Shown one piece after another: positions 1 through 7,752 of a DNA stretch of 64,000 nt. The stretch is from assembly GCF_013032455.1 (NCBI RefSeq), contig NZ_WQCF01000007.1, forward strand, positions 186,001 to 250,000, read 5' to 3'. Position numbers and translations under genes: made by a program. A model generated the notes under the pieces. The model saw nothing but the letters and a program-made list of their open reading frames with translations, made no database searches and was not told the DNA's origin. The first letter of the stretch is position 1. Each line of letters opens with the position of its first letter. The stretch is from Ruegeria atlantica (GTDB lineage: Bacteria > Pseudomonadota > Alphaproteobacteria > Rhodobacterales > Rhodobacteraceae).

Positions 1-1225
1 CATCCTCGCCACGCTCGTCCCACGACAGGTCGGACAGGTGAACCATGCCGTCGATGTCGCCTTCGAGGCCAATGAACAGACCGAATTCGGTGATGTTCTT
101 GACTTCGCCCTCGACCTCGGTGCCCTCGGGGTGTGTTTCTGCAAACACTTCCCACGGGTTGCGCTGAGTCTGCTTCAGGCCCAGAGACACGCGACGCTTG
201 GCGCCGTCGATTTCCAGAACCATGACGTCGACTTCCTGGCTGGTCGAAACGATTTTGCCGGGGTGGACGTTTTTCTTTGTCCAGGACATTTCGGACACGT
301 GCACCAGACCTTCGACACCGGCTTCCAGCTCGACGAACGCGCCGTAGTCGGTGATGTTGGTGACGCGACCCTGATGGACCGAGCCCAGCGGGTACTTGGC
401 AGCAACCAGATCCCACGGATCTTCCTGCAGCTGCTTCATGCCCAGGCTGATGCGGTGGGTCTCTTTGTTGATCTTGATGACCTGAACCTTGATGGTTTCG
501 CCGATCGTCAGGATCTCGGACGGGTGGTTCACACGACGCCATGCCATGTCAGTGACGTGCAGCAGGCCGTCAACGCCGCCCAGGTCAACAAATGCACCGT
601 ATTCGGTGATGTTCTTGACGACACCCTCGACGGTCTGACCTTCGGACAGGTTGCCGATAACTTCGGCACGCTGTTCGGCACGCGATTCTTCCAGGATTGC
701 GCGACGCGAAACAACGATGTTGCCACGACGACGGTCCATTTTCAGAATCTGGAACGGCTGCTTCAGACCCATCAGCGGGCCAGCGTCACGCACGGGGCGA
801 ACATCAACCTGCGAACCGGGTAGGAACGCAACTGCGCCACCCAGATCGACGGTGAAGCCACCTTTGACGCGACCGAAAATTGCACCTTCGACACGCTGGT
901 CGTCGGCATATGCTTTTTCCAGACGGTCCCATGCCTCTTCACGGCGGGCCATCTCGCGTGAGATGACGGCTTCGCCACGGGCGTTTTCTGCGGCGCGCAG
1001 GTAAACTTCGACCTCGTCGCCTACAGCGATTTCAGGGGCTTCGCCGGGATTTGCGAATTCTTTCAGATCAACGCGGCCTTCCATTTTGTAGCCGACGTCG
1101 ATGATGGCTTGGCCGGCTTCGATCGCCAGAACCTTGCCTTTGACAACAGAACCCTCTTCGGGTGTGTCCATTTCGAAGCTTTCATTTAGGAGGGCTTCGA
1201 ATTCCTCCATGGATGCGTTAGCCAT
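1..1225 (-). CDS. rpsA: 30S ribosomal protein S1 (3' end cut by window edge)
   Basis: This is the ribosomal protein that captures mRNA on the 30S subunit. About 408 N-terminal residues are visible; the reading frame is open to base 1, so the C-terminus lies outside the window (full alphaproteobacterial S1 is about 560 residues). Repeated S1 RNA-binding modules are clear, each with a GxVxNIxxYGAFVxL-type strand followed by GLLHVTDMAW or GLVHVSEMSW. The ATG start at 1225 begins MANASMEEFEALL, a typical roseobacter S1 N-terminus, and has AAGGAAAA about 11 bases upstream. In this lineage rpsA usually follows cmk directly; here 2.4 kb of other genes lie between. Identity is close to certain from the repeats. 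Confidence 0.97.
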   Translation of the reverse strand, partial: MANASMEEFEALLNESFEMDTPEEGSVVKGKVLAIEAGQAIIDVGYKMEGRVDLKEFANPGEAPEIAVGDEVEVYLRAAENARGEAVISREMARREEAWDRLEKAYADDQRVEGAIFGRVKGGFTVDLGGAVAFLPGSQVDVRPVRDAGPLMGLKQPFQILKMDRRRGNIVVSRRAILEESRAEQRAEVIGNLSEGQTVEGVVKNITEYGAFVDLGGVDGLLHVTDMAWRRVNHPSEILTIGETIKVQVIKINKETHRISLGMKQLQEDPWDLVAAKYPLGSVHQGRVTNITDYGAFVELEAGVEGLVHVSEMSWTKKNVHPGKIVSTSQEVDVMVLEIDGAKRRVSLGLKQTQRNPWEVFAETHPEGTEVEGEVKNITEFGLFIGLEGDIDGMVHLSDLSWDERGED

Positions 1226-1339
1226 GTGGCGTTGTTTTCCTTTACATACGTTTTTGCTGGCCGAGCGGTTGTCTCCGCCGGTCTTGTTCAATGCCTTCAC
1301 CGGGCGTGATCCGGGGCGCATCCGATTACACAAACACAA

Positions 1340-1361
1340 AGGGCCGAGGTAACCCGGCCCT
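1340..1361 (-). terminator. Hairpin between DUF6525 gene and rpsA
   Basis: AGGGCCG at 1340-1346 pairs with CGGCCCT at 1355-1361 around an 8-base loop. Read on the minus strand, it is followed by a T-rich stretch (TTTGTGTTTG). It could end transcripts from the minus-strand gene at 1491-1790 or act in the rpsA leader. The T tract is interrupted, so the call is tentative. Confidence 0.4.
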
Positions 1362-1490
1362 GCTCAGATACGTCATCCGGACGTTAACCGCCCTTGTTCA
1401 GACAGCGCGCGTATAGGCGGATTCTGCGGCGTGTGCAAGGGTAAAGCCCATATTTCCAAGGCTTGATCGAATATTGTCGGCGCGATCACG

Positions 1491-1790
1491 TCACCTGTTC
1501 CCGCCCCACACACCGGCGTCCCGACGCAACATAGCCTGTTCCACCGAATCCAGACGAACAATCGCAGCCGATGGATCGTTCCCACCGCCCGCGTTATTCC
1601 ATATCTTCAAGGCCGAGGTCGGGCTCCACGGCAAACAGGCTTGTGCCAACCATTTTCTTAATTGCGGGGGCAACGCGTCATAAGCCTGCATTGGCGGATT
1701 TTGCCGCTTACGACGCTTAAGATTGCTTTGCAGGTTACGACCGGACTTGCCTGCCGGATGCGGTCGTCGCTGGGCTCTGCCCGAAGTCAT
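1491..1790 (-). CDS. DUF6525 family small basic protein
   Basis: This 99-residue protein of unknown function has a basic N-terminus (GRNLQSNLKRRKRQ) followed by a helical segment (YDALPPQLRKWLAQACLPWSP) and an ending near RRDAGVWGG. From memory this matches DUF6525, a small family found mostly in Rhodobacteraceae; no function is known to me. The ATG at 1790 has only a weak ribosome binding site, and a later start at the internal Met before QAYDALP is possible. It stands alone between rpsA and a divergent membrane protein gene. Its composition is protein-like in this frame, unlike the overlapping plus-strand frame. Confidence 0.65.
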   Translation of the reverse strand: MTSGRAQRRPHPAGKSGRNLQSNLKRRKRQNPPMQAYDALPPQLRKWLAQACLPWSPTSALKIWNNAGGGNDPSAAIVRLDSVEQAMLRRDAGVWGGNR

Positions 1791-1978
1791 TCTTTTTGCG
1801 CTCCATTTTAAGCAATGTTATTACATGTTAAAAATCTGAGCGCAATTCGAACTGAGATACAAGAACCGAGCCAAGACCGCCGATCTCACATTCCGTTGAA
1901 AAAAATGCCTGTTGGTTGCGCGTTTTGAATCAACACGGCACCAGTGGATTCACACATGCGAACCGGAGATGTCAGTTC

Positions 1979-2386
1979 ATGGAAGAGTTCAACCTCATCG
2001 TTGCACAGCAGCCCCAGTGGATTCAGATATGGATGAAAATTCTGAGCTTTTGCGCCTTCGTGTTGCCGGTCTCTCTACTGATCTGGAAGAAAACACGTCT
2101 GACGGCAATCATCACGTTGCTGGGCAGCATACTGGCCGCAGCCGGGGTTCTGCTGATCTTCAACCAGCTTGGATATGTCCGACTGATGGGGCTGGGCCAT
2201 GCCGTATTCTGGACGCCGCTTGCCTATTACTTGTGGAGGCAGCAGGGCCGCGAAGACGTGCCTACGGCTCCTAAATGGATCATTCGGGTGGTGCTGCTGA
2301 TCATCGCGATTTCACTGGCTTTCGACTATGCAGATACGATCCGATATCTGCTGGGTGACCGGACGCCAGTACCCGCTCCAGCGTAA
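1979..2386 (+). CDS. Small integral membrane protein, unknown function
   Basis: The 135-residue product begins MEEFNLIVAQQPQWIQIW and contains about four hydrophobic segments (roughly residues 15-35, 40-60, 65-88 and 100-118), so it should sit in the inner membrane. I do not recognise a named family. A longer frame opens at 1916, but the extra residues are not membrane-like and the ATG at 1979 has a GGAG upstream, so I prefer it. The gene is convergent with the secreted protein gene ending at 2402, only 15 bases away. A different overlapping frame from 1912 is a shadow. Confidence 0.7.
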   Translation: MEEFNLIVAQQPQWIQIWMKILSFCAFVLPVSLLIWKKTRLTAIITLLGSILAAAGVLLIFNQLGYVRLMGLGHAVFWTPLAYYLWRQQGREDVPTAPKWIIRVVLLIIAISLAFDYADTIRYLLGDRTPVPAPA

Positions 2387-2401
2387 AACCCAATCACCGT
2401 T

Positions 2402-2926
2402 TCAGATTTCTTCGCCCTTCTTCAGCAATTCTTCGATCAGTTCACGCTGAAGATTTCCGCTGTCGCCCCCACCAAATTGCTGCGCTCCACCGGAATAGAG
2501 TGAGCCATAGGTCTTGGCGATATTCACCGTTTGCGCCAAGCCCGAAATCAACTGATCCTTCTCCAGCGGCGATAACGGATGAATGAAGGCCGCCCACAGC
2601 ATCCCGTTGGCAATCGCATAGCGCGCATCCAAGGCGCTGTCGAAATTGGCTTGCATCATGCGCTGCATGTCTTCTGCGGTCAGGCCCTCGGCGCTGCGGA
2701 TCGGAACCATGGCACGCATCCGGTCAGCATTGGTGTCGGTGATGACCAGCATCGGCACATCCGATACGGTCAGCTGAAAGCCGGGGCCGCTGGGCTGCGC
2801 CTCAGGGTCGAGCGCAAATATGATCTTGCCCAAGCGCTCATAGTCCATCGGAGGTTCAGCTTCTGGCGCTTCCTGCGCAGCCAGACTTCCGGCCAGAAAA
2901 ATCAGCATTAGGGCTAGTCGGATCAT
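2402..2926 (-). CDS. Secreted hypothetical protein
   Basis: This is a 174-residue protein with a cleavable signal peptide (MIRLALMLIFLAGSLAAQ, likely cut after AAQ or nearby), so it is exported to the periplasm. The mature part is acidic, with an alternating strand and helix pattern (FQLTVSDVPMLVITD, MLWAAFIHPLSPLEKDQLISGL), and ends in a charged tail. I do not recognise the family; the layout faintly recalls YbjN or secretion-chaperone-like folds, but I cannot support that. It is divergent from the YHS gene at 3145, with paired hairpins in the gap. Confidence 0.7.
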   Translation of the reverse strand: MIRLALMLIFLAGSLAAQEAPEAEPPMDYERLGKIIFALDPEAQPSGPGFQLTVSDVPMLVITDTNADRMRAMVPIRSAEGLTAEDMQRMMQANFDSALDARYAIANGMLWAAFIHPLSPLEKDQLISGLAQTVNIAKTYGSLYSGGAQQFGGGDSGNLQRELIEELLKKGEEI

Positions 2927-3019
2927 GGCATCTCTCCTGAAGGCTACAAGCTAACCATAGGAAGCCGATCGCGCTCTGGCCAAACAAAGCTTAGTGAAGA
3001 GCATTTCCCGTATCGCCGC

Positions 3020-3042
3020 AACTTTGAACGATCTGCAAAGTT
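3020..3042. repeat. Inverted repeat 1 in divergent intergenic region
   Basis: AACTTTG at 3020-3026 and CAAAGTT at 3036-3042 are perfect inverted copies around a 9-base spacer. It lies between two divergent genes for exported proteins (start codons at 2926 and 3145). It may be an operator or an RNA hairpin in the leader of the YHS gene. Confidence 0.5.
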
Positions 3043-3045
3043 TGC

Positions 3046-3066
3046 CGAGCTAACTGCGATAGCTCG
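3046..3066. repeat. Inverted repeat 2 in divergent intergenic region
   Basis: CGAGCTA at 3046-3052 and TAGCTCG at 3060-3066 are perfect inverted copies around a 7-base loop, starting three bases after the preceding inverted repeat. Two such elements in tandem are unlikely to be chance, but their role is not known. Confidence 0.5.
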
Positions 3067-3144
3067 TTCAAAAACACCCACCTAAATATGTTTCAGCGGT
3101 TGGCAGCCCCGTCAGCCCATTCCTGAACATGAAAGGAAAACGCA

Positions 3145-3624
3145 ATGAAATCTGTGATCCTGAGCGCTTTGATCGCTACCTTACCCCTAGTCGCTGCACC
3201 TGTATTTGCGGCGGATGAGATTAACGTCTCGAACGGTATCTCGGCCGCAGGTGCGCCGCTGGCCGCACATGGCGTCGATCTTGTGGCGCTGGTCGATGAC
3301 GGCAATCCGGTCGAAGGCTTTGCCACCCACTCTGCCACCTATGACGGTGCGTCATACTACTTTACCAGCGTGGCGAACCGCGAGGCTTTTGAGGCCAACC
3401 CTGCTGCCTACCTGCCACAGCACGGCGGGTTCTGCTCGTTTGGCGTTTCGGTCGGAAAAAAGTTCGACGGTGACCCGGATCAGTATCTGGTTGCGGATGG
3501 CAAACTTTATCTGTTCCTGAATGCCGAAACACGCGCGGCGTTCCTGGAAGATGTGGCGACAACCGCAAAAACCGCCGACGATCAGTGGGCGAGCATCAAA
3601 AGCATCGCGGTCGGCGAGCTGTAA
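3145..3624 (+). CDS. Secreted YHS-domain protein
   Basis: The 159-residue product carries a signal peptide (MKSVILSALIATLPLVAAPVFA) and a YHS-type domain at roughly residues 40-125. The domain pattern includes GFATHSATYDGASYYFTSVANREAFEANPAAYLPQHGG with a CSFG segment after it. YHS domains are small modules thought to bind metal, but here the usual YHS Cys is not obvious at the start of the domain. Small periplasmic YHS proteins of this size are common in roseobacters and are often called YHS domain-containing protein. AAAGGAAAA precedes the ATG. A hairpin follows the stop. Confidence 0.85.
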   Translation: MKSVILSALIATLPLVAAPVFAADEINVSNGISAAGAPLAAHGVDLVALVDDGNPVEGFATHSATYDGASYYFTSVANREAFEANPAAYLPQHGGFCSFGVSVGKKFDGDPDQYLVADGKLYLFLNAETRAAFLEDVATTAKTADDQWASIKSIAVGEL

Positions 3625-3631
3625 CCCCCCT

Positions 3632-3664
3632 GCCCCGCGGTCTTAAAACGCTGCGGGGCGTTTC
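3632..3664. terminator. Hairpin between convergent YHS gene and cmk
   Basis: GCCCCGC at 3632-3638 pairs with GCGGGGC at 3653-3659, followed on the plus strand by GTTTCC. It begins eight bases after the YHS stop and encloses the cmk stop codon (3643-3645), so it may end transcription from both sides. Confidence 0.6.
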
Positions 3665-4260
3665 CGTTCGATAAGCGCCACGGCCTGAGCCAAGGCGTCT
3701 TGGATGCTCAGATCGGATGTATCCAGCAAAACAGCATCATCTGCGGGCTTCATTGGCGCCGTGCTACGTTCGGCATCCCGTGCATCGCGTTCGCGCACAT
3801 CTGCCAGAACCTGATCACGTGTGAGGTCGGTGCCTTTTGCGCTCAACTCAAGATAACGACGTTCGGCGCGCACCTCGGCACTCGCGGTGACAAATATCTT
3901 CACCTCGGCCTCAGGGCAGATCACCGTCCCAATATCGCGCCCATCCAGAACCGCGCCGCCGGAGCGGCGAGCAAACGCGCGCTGAAAATCGACCAGAGCT
4001 GCGCGCACCTCGGGGATCACCGCAACCTTCGAGGCCGCCTGCGCGATGTCAGCAGTGCGCAGATCGCCCTGTTCCAACTCCTCGGCGCTCAACGCTTCGG
4101 CAGCGGCAATAGGGTCGGTTCCGTCCAAAGTCCGGCGTCCAACAGCGCGGTACAACAGACCCGTGTCCAGATGCGCAAAGCCAAAATGCGCCGCGACCCC
4201 TTTCGAAATCGTGCCTTTGCCTGCGGCTGCAGGACCGTCGATGGCAACGGTGAAACTCAT
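3643..4260 (-). CDS. cmk: Cytidylate kinase
   Basis: This cytosolic enzyme transfers phosphate from ATP to CMP or dCMP. The 205 residues begin [23 protein letters not shown], containing the P-loop (GPAAAGKGT), then [12 protein letters not shown] for nucleotide binding, [14 protein letters not shown], and the arginine-rich lid ([25 protein letters not shown]). The length is typical. The start codon overlaps the aroA stop by four bases (ATGA), so the two are translationally coupled. Its stop codon lies inside a hairpin shared with the convergent YHS gene. Confidence 0.97.
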   Translation of the reverse strand: MSFTVAIDGPAAAGKGTISKGVAAHFGFAHLDTGLLYRAVGRRTLDGTDPIAAAEALSAEELEQGDLRTADIAQAASKVAVIPEVRAALVDFQRAFARRSGGAVLDGRDIGTVICPEAEVKIFVTASAEVRAERRYLELSAKGTDLTRDQVLADVRERDARDAERSTAPMKPADDAVLLDTSDLSIQDALAQAVALIERKRPAAF

Positions 4261-5603
4261 GTGCGTTCGACCTTTGCACCCAGCGCCGCCATCAGCGGTT
4301 CGAATATCGGGAAAGAGGTCGCAATCGGTCCGCCATCATCCACCGAAACCGGAGTTTTCGCACCCATGCCCATAACCATGAACGACATGGCAATGCGGTG
4401 ATCCAAAAAGCTCTCACATGTTCCGCCGCCAGGGACGTTACCGATGCCCAGCCCGTCGACCGACCACCAGTCTTCACCTTCGTCGACGGTCACACCATTG
4501 GCTCGCAGCCCGCGCGCCATGGCATCGATCCGGTCACTTTCCTTGACGCGCAGCTCTTTCACGCCGCCCATCATCGTCGTGCCGGTCGCATTCGCCGCAA
4601 TCACGGAAAGAACCGGGTATTCGTCAATCATCGAGGCCGCGCGTTCCGGCGGCACATTTATGCCCTTCATGTTCGGCGAGTATTTCGCGCGCAAATCAGC
4701 GACTGGTTCGCCGCCTTCTTCGCGTTCGTTCTCATAGGTCAGATCGGCCCCCATCTCGCGCAGAGTGGTGAACAGTCCCGCGCGCGTCGGGTTCAGGCCA
4801 ATGCCCGGCACTAGTACATCCGAGCCGGGCGTGATCAGTGCCGCACAAACAGGGAATGCCGCGCTGGACGGATCGCGCGGAACAGAGATGACCTGAGGTT
4901 TCAATTCGGGGCGACCGGTCAGAGTTATCACGCGGCCCTCATCAGTATCCTCGACGGTGATTTCCGCCCCAAAGCCCGCGAGCATCCGTTCGGAGTGATC
5001 GCGTGTGGCCTCTTTCTCAATCACTACAGTCTTGCCCGGCGCGTTCAGACCGGCCAGTAGCACTGCGGATTTCACCTGTGCCGACGGCACGGGAACCTCG
5101 TAGCGGACCGGCACCGGCTCAGCGGCGCCTACGATGGTCATCGGTAGCCGCCCGCCCGCGCGCCCGACAGATTGCGTACCAAACAGCGCCAGTGGATCGG
5201 TCACACGCGCCATCGGGCGTTTGTTCAGGCTGGCATCGCCGGTGAATGTCGCGGTGATCGGGCAGGTCGCCATCGCGCCCATGATTAGCCGCACACCGGT
5301 GCCCGAGTTACCACAGTCGATCACTTGGTCGGGCTCGGCGAAACCACCAACGCCTACACCATGCACAGTCCATTCGCCATCACCATGATCTGTGACCTCG
5401 GCACCAAAAGCGCGCATGGCCTTGGCCGTGTCCAGAACGTCTTCGCCCTCTAACAGGCCCGAGATCTTGGTTTCACCCACGGCCATAGCGCCCAAGATCA
5501 GCGACCGGTGCGAGATCGACTTGTCACCGGGCACCTCTGCCGTGCCGGTCAGCGGGCCGCAGGGATGCGAGGTCATCGGGATGGGCGTGCCGTGTCCGGA
5601 CAT
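4257..5603 (-). CDS. aroA: 3-phosphoshikimate 1-carboxyvinyltransferase (EPSP synthase)
   Basis: This enzyme joins phosphoenolpyruvate to shikimate-3-phosphate in aromatic amino acid synthesis. The 448 residues show [10 protein letters not shown] near residue 25, [34 protein letters not shown] and ELRVKESDR, the signature set of the family. By overall pattern it resembles the CP4-like (class II) group. However, the loop reads GNSGTGVRL, with Gly where the glyphosate-tolerant CP4 enzyme has Ala (GNAATGCRL). The ATG at 5603 has GGAG four bases upstream; an internal ATG nine codons on is an alternative. It is followed by cmk with a four-base overlap. Confidence 0.97.
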   Translation of the reverse strand: MSGHGTPIPMTSHPCGPLTGTAEVPGDKSISHRSLILGAMAVGETKISGLLEGEDVLDTAKAMRAFGAEVTDHGDGEWTVHGVGVGGFAEPDQVIDCGNSGTGVRLIMGAMATCPITATFTGDASLNKRPMARVTDPLALFGTQSVGRAGGRLPMTIVGAAEPVPVRYEVPVPSAQVKSAVLLAGLNAPGKTVVIEKEATRDHSERMLAGFGAEITVEDTDEGRVITLTGRPELKPQVISVPRDPSSAAFPVCAALITPGSDVLVPGIGLNPTRAGLFTTLREMGADLTYENEREEGGEPVADLRAKYSPNMKGINVPPERAASMIDEYPVLSVIAANATGTTMMGGVKELRVKESDRIDAMARGLRANGVTVDEGEDWWSVDGLGIGNVPGGGTCESFLDHRIAMSFMVMGMGAKTPVSVDDGGPIATSFPIFEPLMAALGAKVERT

Positions 5604-5671
5604 GGGGGCTCCTGTTTTCGCTATCAGTTCAAGGCGGATTAGCGAATTGGGGCCGGTTGGTCCAGCGGCAA

Positions 5672-6382
5672 TCAGTCTTTACGGCGGAAGGTCAGGTAAT
5701 GCGGCACCCGCCCTTCGCGCAGGGCTTTCTGTTCATAGCGCGTGGAAATCCAATCATCCCATGGCTCGCGCCAATCCGCCGGGCGCTCGGCCAGCCATTC
5801 AAAGCCTGCGCGCGGCACCTCTTCCAAGGTCTGGCGAACATAATCGGGAATGTCGGTCGCGACACGGAAGATTGCCCCAGGCTTGAGCGCACGGGCCAGT
5901 GGCTCAAGATGTTCCTGCGTCACAAAGCGGCGGCGATGGTGCCGCGTTTTGGGCCACGGGTCAGGGTACAGCAAAAAGGCGCGTGAAATGCTGGCTTCCG
6001 GCAGCACATCAAACAGGTCGCGCGCATCACCGGGATGCACCGCCAGATTCTCGACCCCGGCCTTTCGGATCTTACCCAACAGCATGGCAACGCCGTTGAT
6101 GTACGGCTCGGCTCCGATAATTCCGATATCGGGGTTGCTGGCGGCTTGGTGCACCAGATGTTCCCCCCCGCCAAAGCCGACCTCAAGCCAGATATCTTTG
6201 CCACCGAACAGCGCAGTAAGGTCCAGCGGATGACGTTCGGGGTTGGTCTCCCAATCCACGGCACCCGGCGACAGGGCGTCGAGATCTTCGTTCAGATACG
6301 TCTTCTGACTCTGCTTCAGGGCCTTGCCCTTAAAGCGGCCATAGAAGTTTCTGCGGGGGCGTTGTGGTGTCTGGGTGCTCAT
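5672..6382 (-). CDS. trmB: tRNA (guanine-N7-)-methyltransferase
   Basis: This SAM-dependent enzyme methylates G46 in the variable loop of tRNAs. The protein of 236 residues shows the SAM-binding motif [11 protein letters not shown], then GAEPYINGV, and the family hallmark [17 protein letters not shown] near residue 145, with a C-terminal [12 protein letters not shown] substrate motif. I set the start at [16 protein letters not shown] (6382), because the twelve residues upstream are not conserved in style. It lies downstream of metK, separated by the metK terminator. Confidence 0.96.
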   Translation of the reverse strand: MSTQTPQRPRRNFYGRFKGKALKQSQKTYLNEDLDALSPGAVDWETNPERHPLDLTALFGGKDIWLEVGFGGGEHLVHQAASNPDIGIIGAEPYINGVAMLLGKIRKAGVENLAVHPGDARDLFDVLPEASISRAFLLYPDPWPKTRHHRRRFVTQEHLEPLARALKPGAIFRVATDIPDYVRQTLEEVPRAGFEWLAERPADWREPWDDWISTRYEQKALREGRVPHYLTFRRKD

Positions 6383-6433
6383 GGCGGAGCCCTTACTGCG
6401 CGGGTGGCAGTGTTGCAACCCCGGCGCGGCAAC

Positions 6434-6461
6434 GAAAAAGCGCGCCGGTCTCGGCGCGCTT
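6434..6461 (-). terminator. Rho-independent terminator of metK
   Basis: AAGCGCGCCG (6438-6447) and CGGCGCGCTT (6452-6461) form a perfect 10-base stem with a four-base loop. Read on the minus strand, it is followed by TTTTCG. It starts 14 bases after the metK stop. This is the clearest terminator in the window. Confidence 0.88.
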
Positions 6462-6475
6462 CGGGATGTTTCGGA

Positions 6476-7657
6476 TCAGACTGCCGATTTCAATGCATCG
6501 GCCAAATCAGTGCGTTCCCAGCTAAAACCGCCGTCCGCATCCGGCTCGCGCCCAAAATGGCCATAGGCTGCAGTACGCTGATAGATCGGCTTGTTCAGCT
6601 GCAGATGCTCGCGAATCCCCCGCGGGGTCAGATCCATCACCTTGCCAACTGCGTTTTCGATTGCGGCATCCGCAACCTGACCAGTGCCGTGGGTATCAGC
6701 ATAGATCGACAGTGGCTTGGACACGCCAATCGCATAACTCAATTGAATGGTGCAACGCTCGGCCATACCAGCCGCGACAACGTTCTTAGCCAGATAGCGC
6801 GCAGCATAAGCCGCAGAACGGTCTACCTTGGTCGGGTCTTTGCCGGAGAATGCACCGCCACCATGCGGGGCGGCACCGCCATAGGTATCCACGATGATTT
6901 TACGTCCAGTCAGGCCCGCATCGCCGTCAGGGCCACCAATCACGAACTTTCCGGTCGGGTTGACGTGCCATTCGGTTTCAGCCGACAGCCATCCTTCGGG
7001 CAGGGTTTCCGCAATATAGGGCTCAACGATCCGGCGGATATCATCCGAGGTCAGCGCCTCATCCAGATGCTGAGTTGACAACACGATTGAACTGACGCCA
7101 ACCGGCTTTCCATCGCGATAGATCACCGACAATTGCGATTTGGCATCAGGGCCCAGCACGGGTTCGGCGCCATTCTTACGCACCTCGGCCAGGCGACGTA
7201 GGATTGCATGCGAATACTGGATCGGGGCTGGCATCAGCGCAGGCGTCTCGGTCGTCGCGTAACCGAACATGATGCCTTGGTCACCGGCGCCTTCGTCCTT
7301 GCTGCCAGAAGCATCAACACCTTGTGCAATATGAGCGGATTGCTCGTGCAGCAGGTTTGTCACCTCAACGGTTTCGTGGTGGAACTTATCCTGCTCATAG
7401 CCGATGTCCTTGATACAGGCGCGCGCAATCTCGTCGATGCGGCCCATATAGTCATGCAGTTTTTCCTGATCAGACAGACCTACTTCGCCACCGATCACCA
7501 CACGGTCGGTCGTGGCAAAGGTTTCGCACGCCACGCGCGCTTCGGGTTCTTCATTCAAAAAAACGTCAAGGACGGCATCGGAAATCCGGTCACAAACCTT
7601 ATCCGGGTGCCCTTCGGATACGGATTCCGAAGTGAAAGTATAGTTCTGTCGGGACAT
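6476..7657 (-). CDS. metK: S-adenosylmethionine synthetase
   Basis: This enzyme makes S-adenosylmethionine from methionine and ATP. The 393 residues start [28 protein letters not shown], including the GHPDK active-site segment. They also show [13 protein letters not shown], the P-loop-like [19 protein letters not shown], and the C-terminal GHFGRE. The ATG at 7657 is set by a GGAG seven bases upstream; that GGAG lies inside a SAM/SAH riboswitch, so translation should fall when SAM or SAH is abundant. A promoter precedes the riboswitch and a strong terminator follows the gene, so metK is transcribed as its own unit. Confidence 0.98.
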   Translation of the reverse strand: MSRQNYTFTSESVSEGHPDKVCDRISDAVLDVFLNEEPEARVACETFATTDRVVIGGEVGLSDQEKLHDYMGRIDEIARACIKDIGYEQDKFHHETVEVTNLLHEQSAHIAQGVDASGSKDEGAGDQGIMFGYATTETPALMPAPIQYSHAILRRLAEVRKNGAEPVLGPDAKSQLSVIYRDGKPVGVSSIVLSTQHLDEALTSDDIRRIVEPYIAETLPEGWLSAETEWHVNPTGKFVIGGPDGDAGLTGRKIIVDTYGGAAPHGGGAFSGKDPTKVDRSAAYAARYLAKNVVAAGMAERCTIQLSYAIGVSKPLSIYADTHGTGQVADAAIENAVGKVMDLTPRGIREHLQLNKPIYQRTAAYGHFGREPDADGGFSWERTDLADALKSAV

Positions 7658-7662
7658 GAAAG

Positions 7663-7708
7663 TGCTCCATTAAGATTTCCCCATCACGCCAGGAAGCCGT
7701 TGTGACAG
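7663..7708 (-). ncRNA. SAM/SAH riboswitch controlling metK
   Basis: On the minus strand the leader reads TGTCAC, then ACGGCTTCCTGGCGTGA, a 14-base linker, and AATGGAGCA, ending five bases before the metK ATG. TCAC and GTGA form the short P1 helix. The GCTTCC in the loop can pair with the downstream GGAGC as a pseudoknot that hides the Shine-Dalgarno GGAG. This matches, nearly base for base, the SAM/SAH (SAM-V-like size, about 45 nt) aptamer that I know from Rhodobacterales metK leaders. The inferred mode is translational repression on ligand binding. Confidence 0.93.
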
Positions 7709-7716
7709 GCATTCGG

Positions 7717-7745
7717 GGGATACGCCGACCGAAACGCAGGGTCAA
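7717..7745 (-). promoter_or_regulatory. Sigma-70-type promoter of metK
   Basis: On the minus strand TTGACC (7745-7740) is separated by exactly 17 bases from TATCCC (7722-7717). Transcription would begin about ten bases before the riboswitch helix, which fits a short riboswitch leader. Confidence 0.7.
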
Positions 7746-7752
7746 TCGGTAA

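Noticed and set aside
38..823. Plus-strand frame of 261 codons
   Set aside because: It lies antisense to rpsA, whose S1 repeats are unmistakable. The plus-strand product has no family features and mirrors the codon pattern of the real gene.
1912..2274. Plus-strand frame of 120 codons overlapping the membrane protein gene
   Set aside because: The overlapping frame at 1979-2386 gives membrane helices, while this one gives an unstructured composition.
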